DNA of 64,000 bases from positions 2,976,001 to 3,040,000 of the forward strand of contig NZ_CP147913.1 in NCBI RefSeq assembly GCF_037414475.1, written 5' to 3'. Both the position numbers and the translations under genes were made by a program. The notes beneath the pieces were generated by a model. That model did no database searches, was not told the DNA's origin, and saw only the letters and a list, made by a program, of their open reading frames with translations. The stretch comes from Myxococcus stipitatus. GTDB lineage: Bacteria > Myxococcota > Myxococcia > Myxococcales > Myxococcaceae. Shown in pieces: positions 50,609-59,965 of this stretch. Each line of letters begins with the position of its first letter. Positions within the stretch are counted from its first letter, which is position 1.

Positions 50609-52150
50609 TCAGCGGCGCCGGGCCAGCTGCTGGATGAGGTCCACGTAGCGGCGGTTCTTGGGGTTGAGCTTGAAGGCCTTGCGGAAGGACTCCTCGGCCA
50701 GGGCCGACTGCCCCTCCCCCTGGGCGACCTCGCCCAGGAAGGCCCAGCCCTCCTCCAGTCCGGGCTCCTGGCGGACCACCTCGTGGAGCTCCTGGAGGGC
50801 CAGCCGCCCATGGGCTTCGGGCTTCATGAGGTAGCGCGCCCAGGCGCGCCAGGCGTGGTGCAGGGGCTTGGGCTCGATGTCGCAGGCGTACTCGAGGTAC
50901 TCGAACGCGCCGGCGTGATTGCCCGCGGCCAGCCGGCGCCGGGCCTCCTCGAACTGGGTGGTGGCATCCAGGAGGTCTGTCCGGATTCGGAACTGCTCGG
51001 CGGTGCTGGGACGTCCGGTGGCGGCTCGCTCCTTCTCGCGGTGCGCCGCGCGGCGCTTGCGCCAGAGCCCGTTCTGCTCCGCGTCGGACAGGCTGCCGTA
51101 CGCCTTCGCGTAGGCGGCCAGCAGCGCCTCCGCCTTCTCCTTGAGTTCGGGCGTCTGGAAGCGAAGGGGTGAGAAGCGCTCCGCCCACGCGAGGAACGCC
51201 CGGCGCAGCGGCAGGGGCTGCACGTCCTCGGGGACCTCCAGCAGCGCGAACGGGTCCTTGCTCCGGTGCGCGAGGAAGGCGGACACCAGCGCGTCCCGCG
51301 CGGCCACGTCCTCGTCGGAGAAGGGCGTGCCCTTGGCGGCGAGGGGCTCCGGAGGCGGCGGCGCTGGAGGAGGAGGCGCCGTCACCACCGCCGCTCGCGA
51401 GGCGACCTCCGCCGCCCTCGCGTCCACGTCCTCGACGAAGCCCGCCACGCCCAGGAGACACAGCGCGTAGAGGCGCCGGAGCACCGTCTCCATGTCGAAG
51501 CCCGTGCGCTCCACCAGCTCGTTGAACGAGGGGCGCTGCCGCAGCTGTTGCAGCAGCCGCGCGTCCTTGGAGGACAGCTTGGGCCCGGACTCCACGCCGG
51601 GCATCTGCCCGAACCTGCGCTCGTCGGTGAAGGTGAAGTGGGTGGCCACCGCGTCGAAGGGCATGACGCTCTCCACGCCCGTCAGGATGAGCTGCGCGGT
51701 GTTGGTGCGCACGCTCGCGTCGGGGGTCTCCGCGTCCGAGATGAGGCGGTACTTCGCGTCCACCCACCGGAAGCAGTCCAGGAGCTTGTGCGCCAGGTTC
51801 GCCTGGAGCTGCTTGTACAAGTCGAACGGGCTGATGAGCCCCTTCTGCACCAGCAGGCTCCCCATCTGCATGCCCGAGGAGACACTCTCCGACAGCGACT
51901 TCTGGTAGTCGGCCTCTGTCAGCCGCCCCTTCTCCACCAGGAACTTGCCCAGCGTCTCGTGCAGCAGGTTGGACTGGCATGCCACCGGAGAGCCTTCCTC
52001 GATGACGATGCGCTTCTCGCGCTGGCGCACCTTCAGCTCCAGCGTGCACGTGCGCTCCTCCACCATCAACGCGTGCAACAGCAAGGGGAACGGGGTGTCG
52101 GCGAGCAATCCCTCACGCTGTCGGAGCACCTGCGACGGAGAGGGAAACAT
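50609..52150 (-). CDS. DUF4388 / degenerate J-like / TPR protein
   Basis: 513 aa, cytoplasmic. The N-terminal ~110 residues match the DUF4388 pattern (FPLLLHALMVEERTCTLELKVRQREKRIVIEEGSPV). A linker of Pro/Ala (TAPPPPAPPPPEP) leads to a J-domain-like region (~300-370, DPFALLEVPEDVQPLPLRRAFLAWAERFSPLRF...AYAKAYGSLSDAEQNGLWRKRR) in which the HPD triad is absent. TPR-like repeats occupy ~385-513. DUF4388 proteins are frequent in myxobacteria, often near signalling or motility genes. It is transcribed toward module A of the Tad genes with a 278-bp gap and may regulate them; that is only positional. Confidence 0.82.
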   Translation of the reverse strand: MFPSPSQVLRQREGLLADTPFPLLLHALMVEERTCTLELKVRQREKRIVIEEGSPVACQSNLLHETLGKFLVEKGRLTEADYQKSLSESVSSGMQMGSLLVQKGLISPFDLYKQLQANLAHKLLDCFRWVDAKYRLISDAETPDASVRTNTAQLILTGVESVMPFDAVATHFTFTDERRFGQMPGVESGPKLSSKDARLLQQLRQRPSFNELVERTGFDMETVLRRLYALCLLGVAGFVEDVDARAAEVASRAAVVTAPPPPAPPPPEPLAAKGTPFSDEDVAARDALVSAFLAHRSKDPFALLEVPEDVQPLPLRRAFLAWAERFSPLRFQTPELKEKAEALLAAYAKAYGSLSDAEQNGLWRKRRAAHREKERAATGRPSTAEQFRIRTDLLDATTQFEEARRRLAAGNHAGAFEYLEYACDIEPKPLHHAWRAWARYLMKPEAHGRLALQELHEVVRQEPGLEEGWAFLGEVAQGEGQSALAEESFRKAFKLNPKNRRYVDLIQQLARRR

Positions 52151-52277
52151 GGAGCGAGCCTCGGCGGTGTCCGCGGGGAGAACGACACCTGGAGCCTACG
52201 CCCGCACTCACACCCACTGTCCAGTCACGCAGCCGTGCTCGGGAGAACCAGACTTTTACCGAGAGATTAGAACAGTG

Positions 52278-52290
52278 AGCAAAGTTTGCT
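52278..52290. promoter_or_regulatory. 13-bp palindrome upstream of Cys-rich lipoprotein
   Basis: AGCAAA-G-TTTGCT, perfect arms, 43 bp before the ATG at 52333, in an AT-rich stretch that could be the promoter. A candidate operator. Confidence 0.4.
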
Positions 52291-52332
52291 TCACTCGGAT
52301 ACGGTGCCTCACCATTTCTTGGAGGACACACC

Positions 52333-52626
52333 ATGAAGACACTCTCGCGATTGCTGGGTCTTGGCGTGTTTTGTTTCGCCGTGGCCTGCGGTGGCCCGGT
52401 GGAGGCTCCGGCGTCGGAGCTGGAGAGCACGGAGCAGCACAGCCGCCCGTGCTCCTTCGAGTCGCAATGTCCCTCCGGACAGACGTGCGTCCTCGGGACG
52501 TGTGTACCGGTTTGCGACCCGGCGGCGCCCAGCGTGGTCTGCGGCGACAAGCAGTGTTGCCCTGGGTACACCGCGCCCAACGGCAATCAAAGCAAGCCGT
52601 ATTGCAGCGTGGCTTGCTTCGGCTGA
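52333..52626 (+). CDS. Small Cys-rich lipoprotein
   Basis: 97 aa. The signal peptide ends at lipobox Cys19 (FAVAC). The mature chain has 10 further Cys, enough for five disulfides (RPCSFESQCPSGQTCVLGTCVPVC ... CGDKQCCPGY ... YCSVACFG), an EB-module-like spacing. GGAGG seven bases before the ATG is a strong ribosome site. I do not recognise the family. It is probably a surface lipoprotein. Confidence 0.82.
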   Translation: MKTLSRLLGLGVFCFAVACGGPVEAPASELESTEQHSRPCSFESQCPSGQTCVLGTCVPVCDPAAPSVVCGDKQCCPGYTAPNGNQSKPYCSVACFG

Positions 52627-52635
52627 AACAAGTGA

Positions 52636-52685
52636 CTGGGGCCCGGCCGCGTCAAACCAGACATTCCGCCGCGGCCCGGCCCCAG
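52636..52685. terminator. Strong bidirectional terminator hairpin
   Basis: 16-bp stem with one mismatch, arms 52636-52651 and 52670-52685, 18-nt loop, between convergent genes. No T-tract. Confidence 0.82.
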
Positions 52686-52695
52686 GGCTTGGCTT

Positions 52696-53508
52696 TCACT
52701 CCCACTCGGAGACGGGGGGCCTGCCGCCCCGGCCGTCGTAGGGGGCGTGGTGGTTCGAGCGGGAGGAGAACAGGCCCATCTGGTTCGCCACCGCCGCGCC
52801 CGTTCCCAGCACCACCGCGAGCAACGCCGCGTAGGTGAGCGGCCGGCTGGGCCGTGACAGCCAGGCCCACCGGCGCTCGCGGCGCCGCTGGAAGCCCGGA
52901 GCGGCCAGGTACTCGTTCCACGCCAGGTCTCGCACGCGCTTCGCGTCCGCGCTCCGGCCGTCCTTCGCGAGGGCCTTGGCGAGCAGGTAGCGGCCTTCCA
53001 CCGTGCCCTGCCGCGTGGCGCAGAAGCGCTCCAGCGGCTCGATGGCGGCCTTCACTTCGCCGCGCTTCAGGCGGAAGCGGCCTCGCTCCAGGTCGATGGC
53101 GCCTTGGCGGTAATCGGCGTCGAGCTTCGCGGCCTCGTCCAGCAGCAGCTCTCCGCGCCGAGCGTCCCCGGAGCCCAGGTACGCCACGCCGAGGAGGAAC
53201 AGCGTGTCCACGTCCTCGTCGCCCGCCTCCAGGTTGGGCTTGAGGATGTCCACGGCCTCCTCGTAGCGCTTCTGCTCCACGCGGATGTCCGCCAGTTCGT
53301 GGCGCGCGCGGCGCTCGTGGGGATTGGTGAGGATGGTCCCCGCGAGCTCACCCGCGCGCTGGAAGCGCTTGAACATCCGCACCGGACTGGGCAACAGCCG
53401 CCACGTGAAGCGGTCCGCCACGAAGATGAAGATGATGACCAGGCCCAAGGACAGCAACGGGCTGCCCGTCAGCAGGGTCAGGAACATCCACAACATCCAC
53501 TTGCTCAT
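52696..53508 (-). CDS. Membrane-anchored TPR protein
   Basis: 270 aa. An N-terminal helix (4-32, LWMFLTLLTGSPLLSLGLVIIFIFVADRF) is followed by TPR repeats (~60-190, ARHELADIRVEQKRYEEAVDILKPNLEAGDEDVDTLFLLGVAYLGSGDARRGELLLDEA). A second hydrophobic helix (~222-240, YAALLAVVLGTGAAVANQMG) lies near the C-terminus. The TPR part is probably cytoplasmic, between the two helices. It is the last gene of a three-gene run after hemW (36-bp gap). It likely scaffolds a membrane complex. Function unknown. Confidence 0.78.
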   Translation of the reverse strand: MSKWMLWMFLTLLTGSPLLSLGLVIIFIFVADRFTWRLLPSPVRMFKRFQRAGELAGTILTNPHERRARHELADIRVEQKRYEEAVDILKPNLEAGDEDVDTLFLLGVAYLGSGDARRGELLLDEAAKLDADYRQGAIDLERGRFRLKRGEVKAAIEPLERFCATRQGTVEGRYLLAKALAKDGRSADAKRVRDLAWNEYLAAPGFQRRRERRWAWLSRPSRPLTYAALLAVVLGTGAAVANQMGLFSSRSNHHAPYDGRGGRPPVSEWE

Positions 53509-53544
53509 AGCTTCCTCGAAGTCCTTCGCACGCGCGCCGCGGGA

Positions 53545-54750
53545 CTACAGCAGCCGCGCGCAGACGGCGCTGTGCACATCCGCGCCCTTCTCCGTCAAGG
53601 CCAACCGTCCGCCCGAGAGCGTCGCGAAGCCGTGCTCGACGAGCCTCGCCACCTCCGCCCGCCGGGGCTCCACCGGTTGTCCATATCGCTCGCACACCGC
53701 TTCCCAATCCACGCCCGAGACCAGGCGCAGGCCCATCGCCAGCCGCTCCGCGAACAGCTCCTCGGGCCCCAGCACCTCTCGCCCCTCTTCCGGCGGGCGG
53801 CCCGCCTCCACCTCGGTCAGATACTTCTCCGGGCTGCGCACGTTGACGTAACGGGAGGGGGACGGGGTCAGCAACATGCCCGTGGCCCCCACGCCCAGCG
53901 CCAGGTACTCGCCCCCCGTCCAGTAGAGGGCGTTGTGCCGTGAGCTGAAGCCTTCACGCGCGTGGTTGGAGACCTCGTAGCGGCGCAGCCCCGCGGCGCC
54001 ATAGACCTCCCGCACCACGCGCGCCATGGACACCACGTCGTCGTCCGAGGGCAGCGCCAGTTCGCCGCGCTTGAGCTGCTTCGAGAGGGGCGTGTCCACG
54101 GCCAGGACCTCGCGCTCCACGGTCAGCGCGTAGGTGGACAGGTGCTCCGGGGACAGGGCCACCGCGCGCCTCGCGTCCTCCTCCACTTCGGCGACGCTCT
54201 GTCCGTGCACGCCGTAGATGAAGTCCATGGACACCACCGGGAAGTCCGCGCGGCGTGCCAGGGAGACGGCGAGCTCGACTTGCGCCGCGTCGTGCGCGCG
54301 CCCGAGGGCCTTGAGCGTTCGCGGCTGGAAGGACTGCACGCCGAGGGACAACCGGTTGATTCCCGCCGAGCGGTAGCCCGCGAAACGCTCCGCGTCCGCG
54401 CGCTCCGGGTTGCCCTCGAGGGAGACCTCCGCGCCGGGGGACAGCGACATCCTCGCGGCGATTCCGTCGAGGACTCGCGCCACGTGGCGGGGGTGCCAGA
54501 GGGAGGGCGTGCCTCCGCCCAGGAAGATGGACTCCAGGGGCTTCGAGCGCAGCGCGGGGGAGGCCGCGAGCCGGGCGTCGAGTTCGGCGAGCACGGCGTT
54601 CGCGTAGCGCTCCTCGGGGACCTGGCGCGCCACGGCCACGGCGAAGTCGCAGTACGGGCACTTCGCGAGACAGTAGGGGAAGTGCAGATACAGCCCGAAC
54701 CGGGCTGCCGGCATCCCCGTGAGTGGGTCCACTGGTGCGTCGAACGGCAT
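53545..54750 (-). CDS. hemW: HemW-like radical SAM protein (heme chaperone)
   Basis: 401 aa. The radical SAM cluster motif is YCLAKCPYCDF with Cys27, Cys31 and Cys34 (CX3CX2C). FLGGGTPSLW, EGNPE and RLSLGVQSFQ are HemW/HemN-family hallmarks. It lacks the extra residues of true coproporphyrinogen oxidases as far as I can tell, and HemW transfers heme to targets. The C-terminal HemN_C domain is visible (LFAERLAMGLRLVSGVDW). The ATG at 54750 is preferred over the in-frame TTG at 54759. It is 13 bp after the coiled-coil gene. Confidence 0.9.
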   Translation of the reverse strand: MPFDAPVDPLTGMPAARFGLYLHFPYCLAKCPYCDFAVAVARQVPEERYANAVLAELDARLAASPALRSKPLESIFLGGGTPSLWHPRHVARVLDGIAARMSLSPGAEVSLEGNPERADAERFAGYRSAGINRLSLGVQSFQPRTLKALGRAHDAAQVELAVSLARRADFPVVSMDFIYGVHGQSVAEVEEDARRAVALSPEHLSTYALTVEREVLAVDTPLSKQLKRGELALPSDDDVVSMARVVREVYGAAGLRRYEVSNHAREGFSSRHNALYWTGGEYLALGVGATGMLLTPSPSRYVNVRSPEKYLTEVEAGRPPEEGREVLGPEELFAERLAMGLRLVSGVDWEAVCERYGQPVEPRRAEVARLVEHGFATLSGGRLALTEKGADVHSAVCARLL

Positions 54751-54763
54751 GAGGGGCAAACCT

Positions 54764-57160
54764 CTACTTCCGGCCCTTCAATTGCGCTTCCAGTTTGGCG
54801 ATCTTCGCCTTGTAGCCGGCCGCCGCTTCGAGCGCCGTCTCGGCCGCCACCAGCTTCCGCTTCAAGTTGGCCGCGTCCGCCTTGAGCCCCTCGCGCTCGG
54901 ATTCCCAATCGGCGGGGGCTGCGCTCGCTCCCGTGCTCGCACTTCGAGCCTCCGCCAGCGCCGCTTCGGCCTGCGCCAGCTTCGCCTCGAGGTCCTTCAG
55001 CTTGCTCGCGCTCGAGGACTCGGCCTGCGCCAGCTTCGCCTCGAGGTCCTTCAGCTTGCTCGCGCTCGAGGCTTCGGCCTGCGCCAGCTTCGCTTCGACG
55101 TCCTTCAGCTTGCTCGCGTGAGCCGCCTCGGCCTGTGCCTGCTGGGCCTCCGCCTCCTTCTTCGCCGTGGCCTGCGCGGCCTGCGCGGCTTGCACCGCCC
55201 GGGCAGCGTCCGCCTTCGCTGACTCCAGCGCGCCATCCAGCATCTTCAACCGCTGCTGGAACCGCTCCGCCTTGTCCGCCTCCGCGCGCGTGGCCTCCAG
55301 CTCCTCGCGGAGCTCCGCCAACTCCGCTTCGGTGCCCCCCTGCCCCGCCATCAGCGCGTCCGCCCGCGCCTCCAGCTCCGCCACCTGGACCTTCAGGTCC
55401 GCGCACTCCGTCTCCGCCGCCTCACGGCGCACCTGCTCCAGCGCCCCATCCTCCCGCGCCTGCGCGAGCGTGGCCTGCACCCGAGCCAGCTCCACCTCTC
55501 GCTGCGCCGACGCCGCCTCCAACATCGACACCCGCGCGGCCAACCCCACGCGCTCGGCGTCCGTCGTGGCCGCCTTCATCTCCGCCGCGCTGACCTGCTT
55601 CTTGATTTCCTCCCGCTCGAGCTGCGCCGCCTCCAGCGCCGCCGTCACCTCGCCCACCTTCGCCTCGGCCTGCTGCGCCGCCTCGCCCAGCGCCGCCGCG
55701 TCCGCCTCCATGCGGTCCCGCAGCGCCACCTGCTCGACCTCCAGCGCCTCCAACGCCTCCTTCAGCGCCGCGGCCTCTCCTTCCGCCACCTGCGCCCGCT
55801 CACCCGCCTGCGCAAGCCCCTCCTCCAACGCCTGCGTGCGCTCCGCCGCCCGCGCCGCCTCCGCCTCCATCCGCGACGTCAGCCCCGCCAGCTCCGCCGC
55901 ACGCCCCTCCAGCGCCTGCCGCAACACAGGCACCTCCGCCGCCTCCGTGGTGCGCGCCGTCAGCGCCGCGCGCAGCCCCACGATTTCGGCGTCCTTCAAC
56001 GCCAACCCCTTCTCCAGCTCCGCCGCCTGCGCCTGCAACGTGCGCAGCCCCTCCTCCACCACCACAAGCTGCCGCCGCGCCTCGTCGCGCTCCTCCTCCA
56101 ACGTCCGCGACCGAGCCTGCGCCTCCTCCAGCGAACTCTTCGACCAGTCGCTCTCGCTCTCCACCGCGCTCAGCGCCGTCTGCGCCTCCGCGAGCGCCGC
56201 CTCGACCTGCTCCGCGCGAAGGCTCTGCGAGTCACGCTCCGCCGTCATCGCCTCCAGCTCGCCGCCCAGCCGCTCCACGTCCGCGACGACCTGCTGGTAC
56301 TGCTCCTGGACGGCCTCCAGCGCGCCCTGCGACTCCGACTTCTCCGCGGCCAGCTCCGCCACGCGGTCCTGCGCCAGCGACAGCGCCTCCTTGGCGCCCA
56401 CCAGCTCCTCGGCCACCGAGCCCCGCGATTCGCGCTCCTCGTGGAGCTCCGCCGTCAGCCGCGGAACCTCCGACTCCACCTCCGCGAGCGCCCGCGACAG
56501 GTCCTTGCGGTCCGCCTCCACCCCGGCCAGTTCGGCCTCGACCGCCGCCAGCTTCGCCTCGGCGTCGGCCGCGCGCTTCTCCGCCGCCGCCAATGCCTCC
56601 GAGGTCTGCGTCAGCTTCGCGGGCGCGTCCTTCACCGCCCCCAGCTGCGCCTTCGACTCGGCCGCCTCCTTGCGAGCCTGGGTCAACGACTGCTTCAGGC
56701 CCGTCACCTCTCCGTCGCGCTCGGCGTACAGCGTGCGCGCCCGCGCCAGCGTCTCCGTCTTCTGCCGAATCACCGTCCGGAAGTACTCGAGCTTCTCCTC
56801 CGGCGAGGCCCCCATGGGCATGCGGGGCTCGGGCGCCTCGTTGAACGGGTCATTGCCGGGCACCCTCACGCCCCGAGCCGCCGCGGAGGCGGGGGGGACG
56901 GGGGCCGGCGTCGTCGCCGGAGTCTTGGGCGTGGCGGTGCCCACCGACGCGGAGAGCGGGGATGCCGCGGGACGGCGCGGGGGCAGAGGGGGCGGAGCAG
57001 CGAGTGGTGTCGCCGCGGGCGGGGGCTTGGGCTGAGGCCTGGGGAGGGCAGCGGCGACGGGGGCGGGGGGGGCCGCTTGAACGCCAGTGTCCTCCAGGTC
57101 CAGGCTGTCGCGCAGGTCCGCGAGCGGATCCACCTCTTCCGGAGGTGACGGCATGGGCAT
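54764..57160 (-). CDS. Long coiled-coil protein with Pro-rich N-terminus
   Basis: 798 aa. Residues ~1-30 are acidic. ~30-100 are Pro/Ala-rich and likely disordered. ~125-790 form a nearly unbroken coiled coil (KLEYFRTVIRQKTETLARARTLYAERDGEVTGLKQSLTQ). An 18-residue unit KLKDLEAKLAQAE... is repeated three times near 680-735. No enzyme domain or receiver is present. The overall build resembles cytoskeletal or motility scaffold proteins of myxobacteria, but I cannot name an orthologue. It heads a run with hemW and the TPR membrane protein. ATGs at 57160 and 57154 are alternatives. Confidence 0.8.
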   Translation of the reverse strand: MPMPSPPEEVDPLADLRDSLDLEDTGVQAAPPAPVAAALPRPQPKPPPAATPLAAPPPLPPRRPAASPLSASVGTATPKTPATTPAPVPPASAAARGVRVPGNDPFNEAPEPRMPMGASPEEKLEYFRTVIRQKTETLARARTLYAERDGEVTGLKQSLTQARKEAAESKAQLGAVKDAPAKLTQTSEALAAAEKRAADAEAKLAAVEAELAGVEADRKDLSRALAEVESEVPRLTAELHEERESRGSVAEELVGAKEALSLAQDRVAELAAEKSESQGALEAVQEQYQQVVADVERLGGELEAMTAERDSQSLRAEQVEAALAEAQTALSAVESESDWSKSSLEEAQARSRTLEEERDEARRQLVVVEEGLRTLQAQAAELEKGLALKDAEIVGLRAALTARTTEAAEVPVLRQALEGRAAELAGLTSRMEAEAARAAERTQALEEGLAQAGERAQVAEGEAAALKEALEALEVEQVALRDRMEADAAALGEAAQQAEAKVGEVTAALEAAQLEREEIKKQVSAAEMKAATTDAERVGLAARVSMLEAASAQREVELARVQATLAQAREDGALEQVRREAAETECADLKVQVAELEARADALMAGQGGTEAELAELREELEATRAEADKAERFQQRLKMLDGALESAKADAARAVQAAQAAQATAKKEAEAQQAQAEAAHASKLKDVEAKLAQAEASSASKLKDLEAKLAQAESSSASKLKDLEAKLAQAEAALAEARSASTGASAAPADWESEREGLKADAANLKRKLVAAETALEAAAGYKAKIAKLEAQLKGRK
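54968..55129. repeat. Three 54-bp tandem repeats in coiled-coil gene
   Basis: Units begin at 54968, 55022 and 55076, each GGCCTGCGCCAGCTTCGC and so on, with a diverged fourth start at 55130. 54 bp is 18 codons, so the repeats keep frame and extend the heptad rod. Copy number may vary between strains. Confidence 0.9.
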
Positions 57161-57348
57161 TCGCAGGTTACCGCCCGGACGCGCGGCCTACCAGGGACGC
57201 GTTTCGAGAAGAGACGGTTGACGGCCTCCGGGCGCCGGAAGGGCCACGGTCCGCTCGACGCCAGGGCCTGGGGACGTTAGCCAGTGAGGGAAACATCACA
57301 CCTCGCCTTGCCCTCCTGGGAGACGAGTGCCAGCTTGGGACCCTTCTT

Positions 57349-59949
57349 ATGGCCATCCGCTACGCGCTGCCCAACGGGCTCACCGTCGTCTTCGAGGAAC
57401 AGCACGCCGCCAAGGTCGCGGCCTTCCAGGTCTGGGTCAAGGTCGGCAGCGCCGACGAGCGCCCGGACCAGGCGGGTCTGGCCCACCTGCACGAGCACAT
57501 GCTCTTCAAGGGCACCGAGCGCCGGGGCCCCGGCGAAATCGCCCGGGACGTGGAGGCCCATGGTGGAGAAATCAACGCCTGGACCTCGTACGACCAGACC
57601 GTCTACCACATCGTCATCGCCAGCCAGTTCGCCAAGATGGGCCTGGACATCCTGGGCGACGCCGTGCGCCGCTCCGCGTTCGACGCGGAGGAGCTGTCGC
57701 GCGAAATCGAGGTGGTGTGCGAGGAGATCAAACGCAGCCAGGACACCCCCTCGCGCCGCGCGTCGAGGGACTTGTTCTCCACCGCCTATGAGCGCCACCC
57801 CTACCGCCTGCCCGTCATCGGCACCGCGGAGAGCGTGCGCAGCTTCACCCGCGAGAAGGTGCTGGAGTTCTACCACCGCTACTACACGCCCAAGAACCTG
57901 GTGCTCTCCGTCTCCGGCGACCTGGACGAGAAGGAGCTGCGCGCGTGGGTGGAGGAGATTTTCGGCGGGGATTGGGGCCGGCCCTTCGAGGGACTCGCCA
58001 AGCGCGTGGACGAGCCCGCCTTCACCGGCCGCCGCATCCTCCTGCGCCCCGATGACGTGAAGGAGGCCTGGCTGCACGTGGCCTTCCCCGTCCCCGAGGC
58101 CGGACACCCGGACGTGCCCGCGCTGGACGTGCTCGCGCTGATGGTGGGCCAGGGCGATGCCTCCCGGCTGGCGCGCGAGGTGAAGCGCCGGCACAACCTG
58201 GTCAATGACATCCACGCGTTCGCGTACACGCCCCAGAACCCGGGCCTGTTCTCCGTCGCGATGACGCTCCAGCCGGCGAACTGCGAGCGGGCGCTGGAGG
58301 AGACGGCGCGGGGCCTGGCCACGCTGCGCGCGACGCCGGTGACGGCGGACGAGCTGTCCACGGCCAAGTCCCTGCTGGAGTCGGAGGCCGTCTACCAGCG
58401 CGAGACGGTGCAAGGTGTCGCGCGGAAGATGGGCTACTACCAGTCCGGAATGGGCAGCCTGGACGAGGAGGCCCGCTACTACGAGGCCATCCGCGCCCTG
58501 ACGCCCGAGCAGGTGCGCGACGTGGCGCGGAAGTACTTCCGGCTGGACCACGCCATCGTCACCGCGCTCCTGCCCGAAGGGGCGAGCCTCACGGAGGCGC
58601 AGGTCAACGCGGTCCTCGACAAGGTGGAGCGCGAGCCCGCCGCCCCGCCGCCGGAGCGCAAGGCGGGCAAGGTGTCCGCGGGCGAGCCGTCGCTGCGGCT
58701 GGGCGCCAAGGGCAAGGGCCCCAGCGACATCATCCGGGAGAAGCTGCCCTCGGGCGCGACGGTGCTGGTGCGCGTGGAGCCCGCGGTGCCGCTGTTCGCG
58801 GTGCGCGCGGCCTTCATGGGCGGCCTGCGCTACGAGACGGCCGCGGACAACGGCATCACCACCCTGCTCTCCCGCAGCCTCACCCGGGGCACCCCGACGC
58901 GTGACGCGGAGGAGATTTCGCAGCTGGTGGACATCTACGCCGGCAGCATGGGCGGCATGGCCGGGCGCAACTCGATGAACCTGCGCGGCGAGTTCCTCTC
59001 GCGGCACTTCGAGCCCGCCTTCCGCCTCTTCGCGGACAGCGTGCTGCACCCGTCCTTCCCCGAGGCGGAGGTGGCCCGCGAGCGGACGCTGATGCTCCAG
59101 GACATCCTCACGCGCGAGGACAAGCCCTCCAGCCTGGCGTTCGACCTGTTCAACCGGACGCTGTACCGGACGCACCCGTACCGGATGCCCTCGCTGGGCG
59201 AGAAGGAGTCCGTGGAGGCCCTGGGGCCCGAGGCGCTGCGCGCATACCACTCACGCTACATGGACCCGTCGCAGATGGTGCTCACCGTCGTGGGCGACGT
59301 GAAGGTGGACGAAGTGCTCGCGCTGGCGCGGGAGTACTTCGGCGCGCCGCGAGGCAAGGCCGCGCCCGCGCCGTCCATCGCCACGGAGGCGCGGCTGGAG
59401 TCCTCGCGCGTGGAGAAGCGCGCGCTGGCCAAGGCGCAGACCCACCTGGTCATGGGCTTCCGGGGCCTCACCATCAACGACCCGAAGCGCCACGCGCTGG
59501 AGGCGTTGACGGGCGTGCTGTCCGGCCAGGGCGGGCGGCTCTTCGTGGAGCTGCGCGACAAGCGCTCCATGGCCTACAGCGTGAGCAGCTTCGCGGTGGA
59601 GGGCGTGGAGCCGGGCGCCTTCGCCGCGTACATGGGCACCAGCCCCGAGAAGGTGGACGCGGCGCTGGACGGCATCCGCGCGGAGTTGAAGCGCGTGCGC
59701 GAGGAGCGGATTCCCGAGGCGGAGCTGGAGCGCTCCAAGCAGAACCTCATCGGCACGCATGAAATCGGGCTCCAGCGCAACGGCGCCCGCGCGGGGATGA
59801 TGGCCATGGACACCCTCTACGGGCTGAACATGGACAACTTCCTCCACTACGCGGAGCACATCGCGGCGGTGACGTCGGACCAGGTCCTCGAGGTGGCGCG
59901 AGAGGTCATCGACTTCGACCGGAGCGTGCTCGCCATCGTCGGGCCCTGA
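57349..59949 (+). CDS. Fused M16 family zinc metalloprotease (two M16 halves)
   Basis: 866 aa. The N-terminal half has the inverted zinc motif HLHEH (His46, Glu49, His50) with a downstream EEIKRSQD Glu as third ligand. The C-terminal half (~450-866) is a second M16 unit without the motif (DNGITTLLSRSLTRGTPTRDAEE), the partner that forms the clam-shell chamber. It degrades peptides, or helps process them. No signal peptide is seen with the ATG at 57349 (MAIRYALPNGLTVVFEEQ), so it seems cytoplasmic; the frame is open upstream without convincing sequence. Confidence 0.92.
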   Translation: MAIRYALPNGLTVVFEEQHAAKVAAFQVWVKVGSADERPDQAGLAHLHEHMLFKGTERRGPGEIARDVEAHGGEINAWTSYDQTVYHIVIASQFAKMGLDILGDAVRRSAFDAEELSREIEVVCEEIKRSQDTPSRRASRDLFSTAYERHPYRLPVIGTAESVRSFTREKVLEFYHRYYTPKNLVLSVSGDLDEKELRAWVEEIFGGDWGRPFEGLAKRVDEPAFTGRRILLRPDDVKEAWLHVAFPVPEAGHPDVPALDVLALMVGQGDASRLAREVKRRHNLVNDIHAFAYTPQNPGLFSVAMTLQPANCERALEETARGLATLRATPVTADELSTAKSLLESEAVYQRETVQGVARKMGYYQSGMGSLDEEARYYEAIRALTPEQVRDVARKYFRLDHAIVTALLPEGASLTEAQVNAVLDKVEREPAAPPPERKAGKVSAGEPSLRLGAKGKGPSDIIREKLPSGATVLVRVEPAVPLFAVRAAFMGGLRYETAADNGITTLLSRSLTRGTPTRDAEEISQLVDIYAGSMGGMAGRNSMNLRGEFLSRHFEPAFRLFADSVLHPSFPEAEVARERTLMLQDILTREDKPSSLAFDLFNRTLYRTHPYRMPSLGEKESVEALGPEALRAYHSRYMDPSQMVLTVVGDVKVDEVLALAREYFGAPRGKAAPAPSIATEARLESSRVEKRALAKAQTHLVMGFRGLTINDPKRHALEALTGVLSGQGGRLFVELRDKRSMAYSVSSFAVEGVEPGAFAAYMGTSPEKVDAALDGIRAELKRVREERIPEAELERSKQNLIGTHEIGLQRNGARAGMMAMDTLYGLNMDNFLHYAEHIAAVTSDQVLEVAREVIDFDRSVLAIVGP

Positions 59950-59965
59950 GGCTCGGCCCCCCAGG

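Noticed and set aside
49536-52049. An 837-codon frame running from the DUF4388 region into the TadE-like gene.
   Set aside because: Only the last ~264 codons encode TadE; the rest is antisense-like or off-frame sequence within the DUF4388 gene.
54968-55129. Regular repeats considered as a CRISPR array or minisatellite.
   Set aside because: No spacers are present; the units are in frame and code for a heptad rod.
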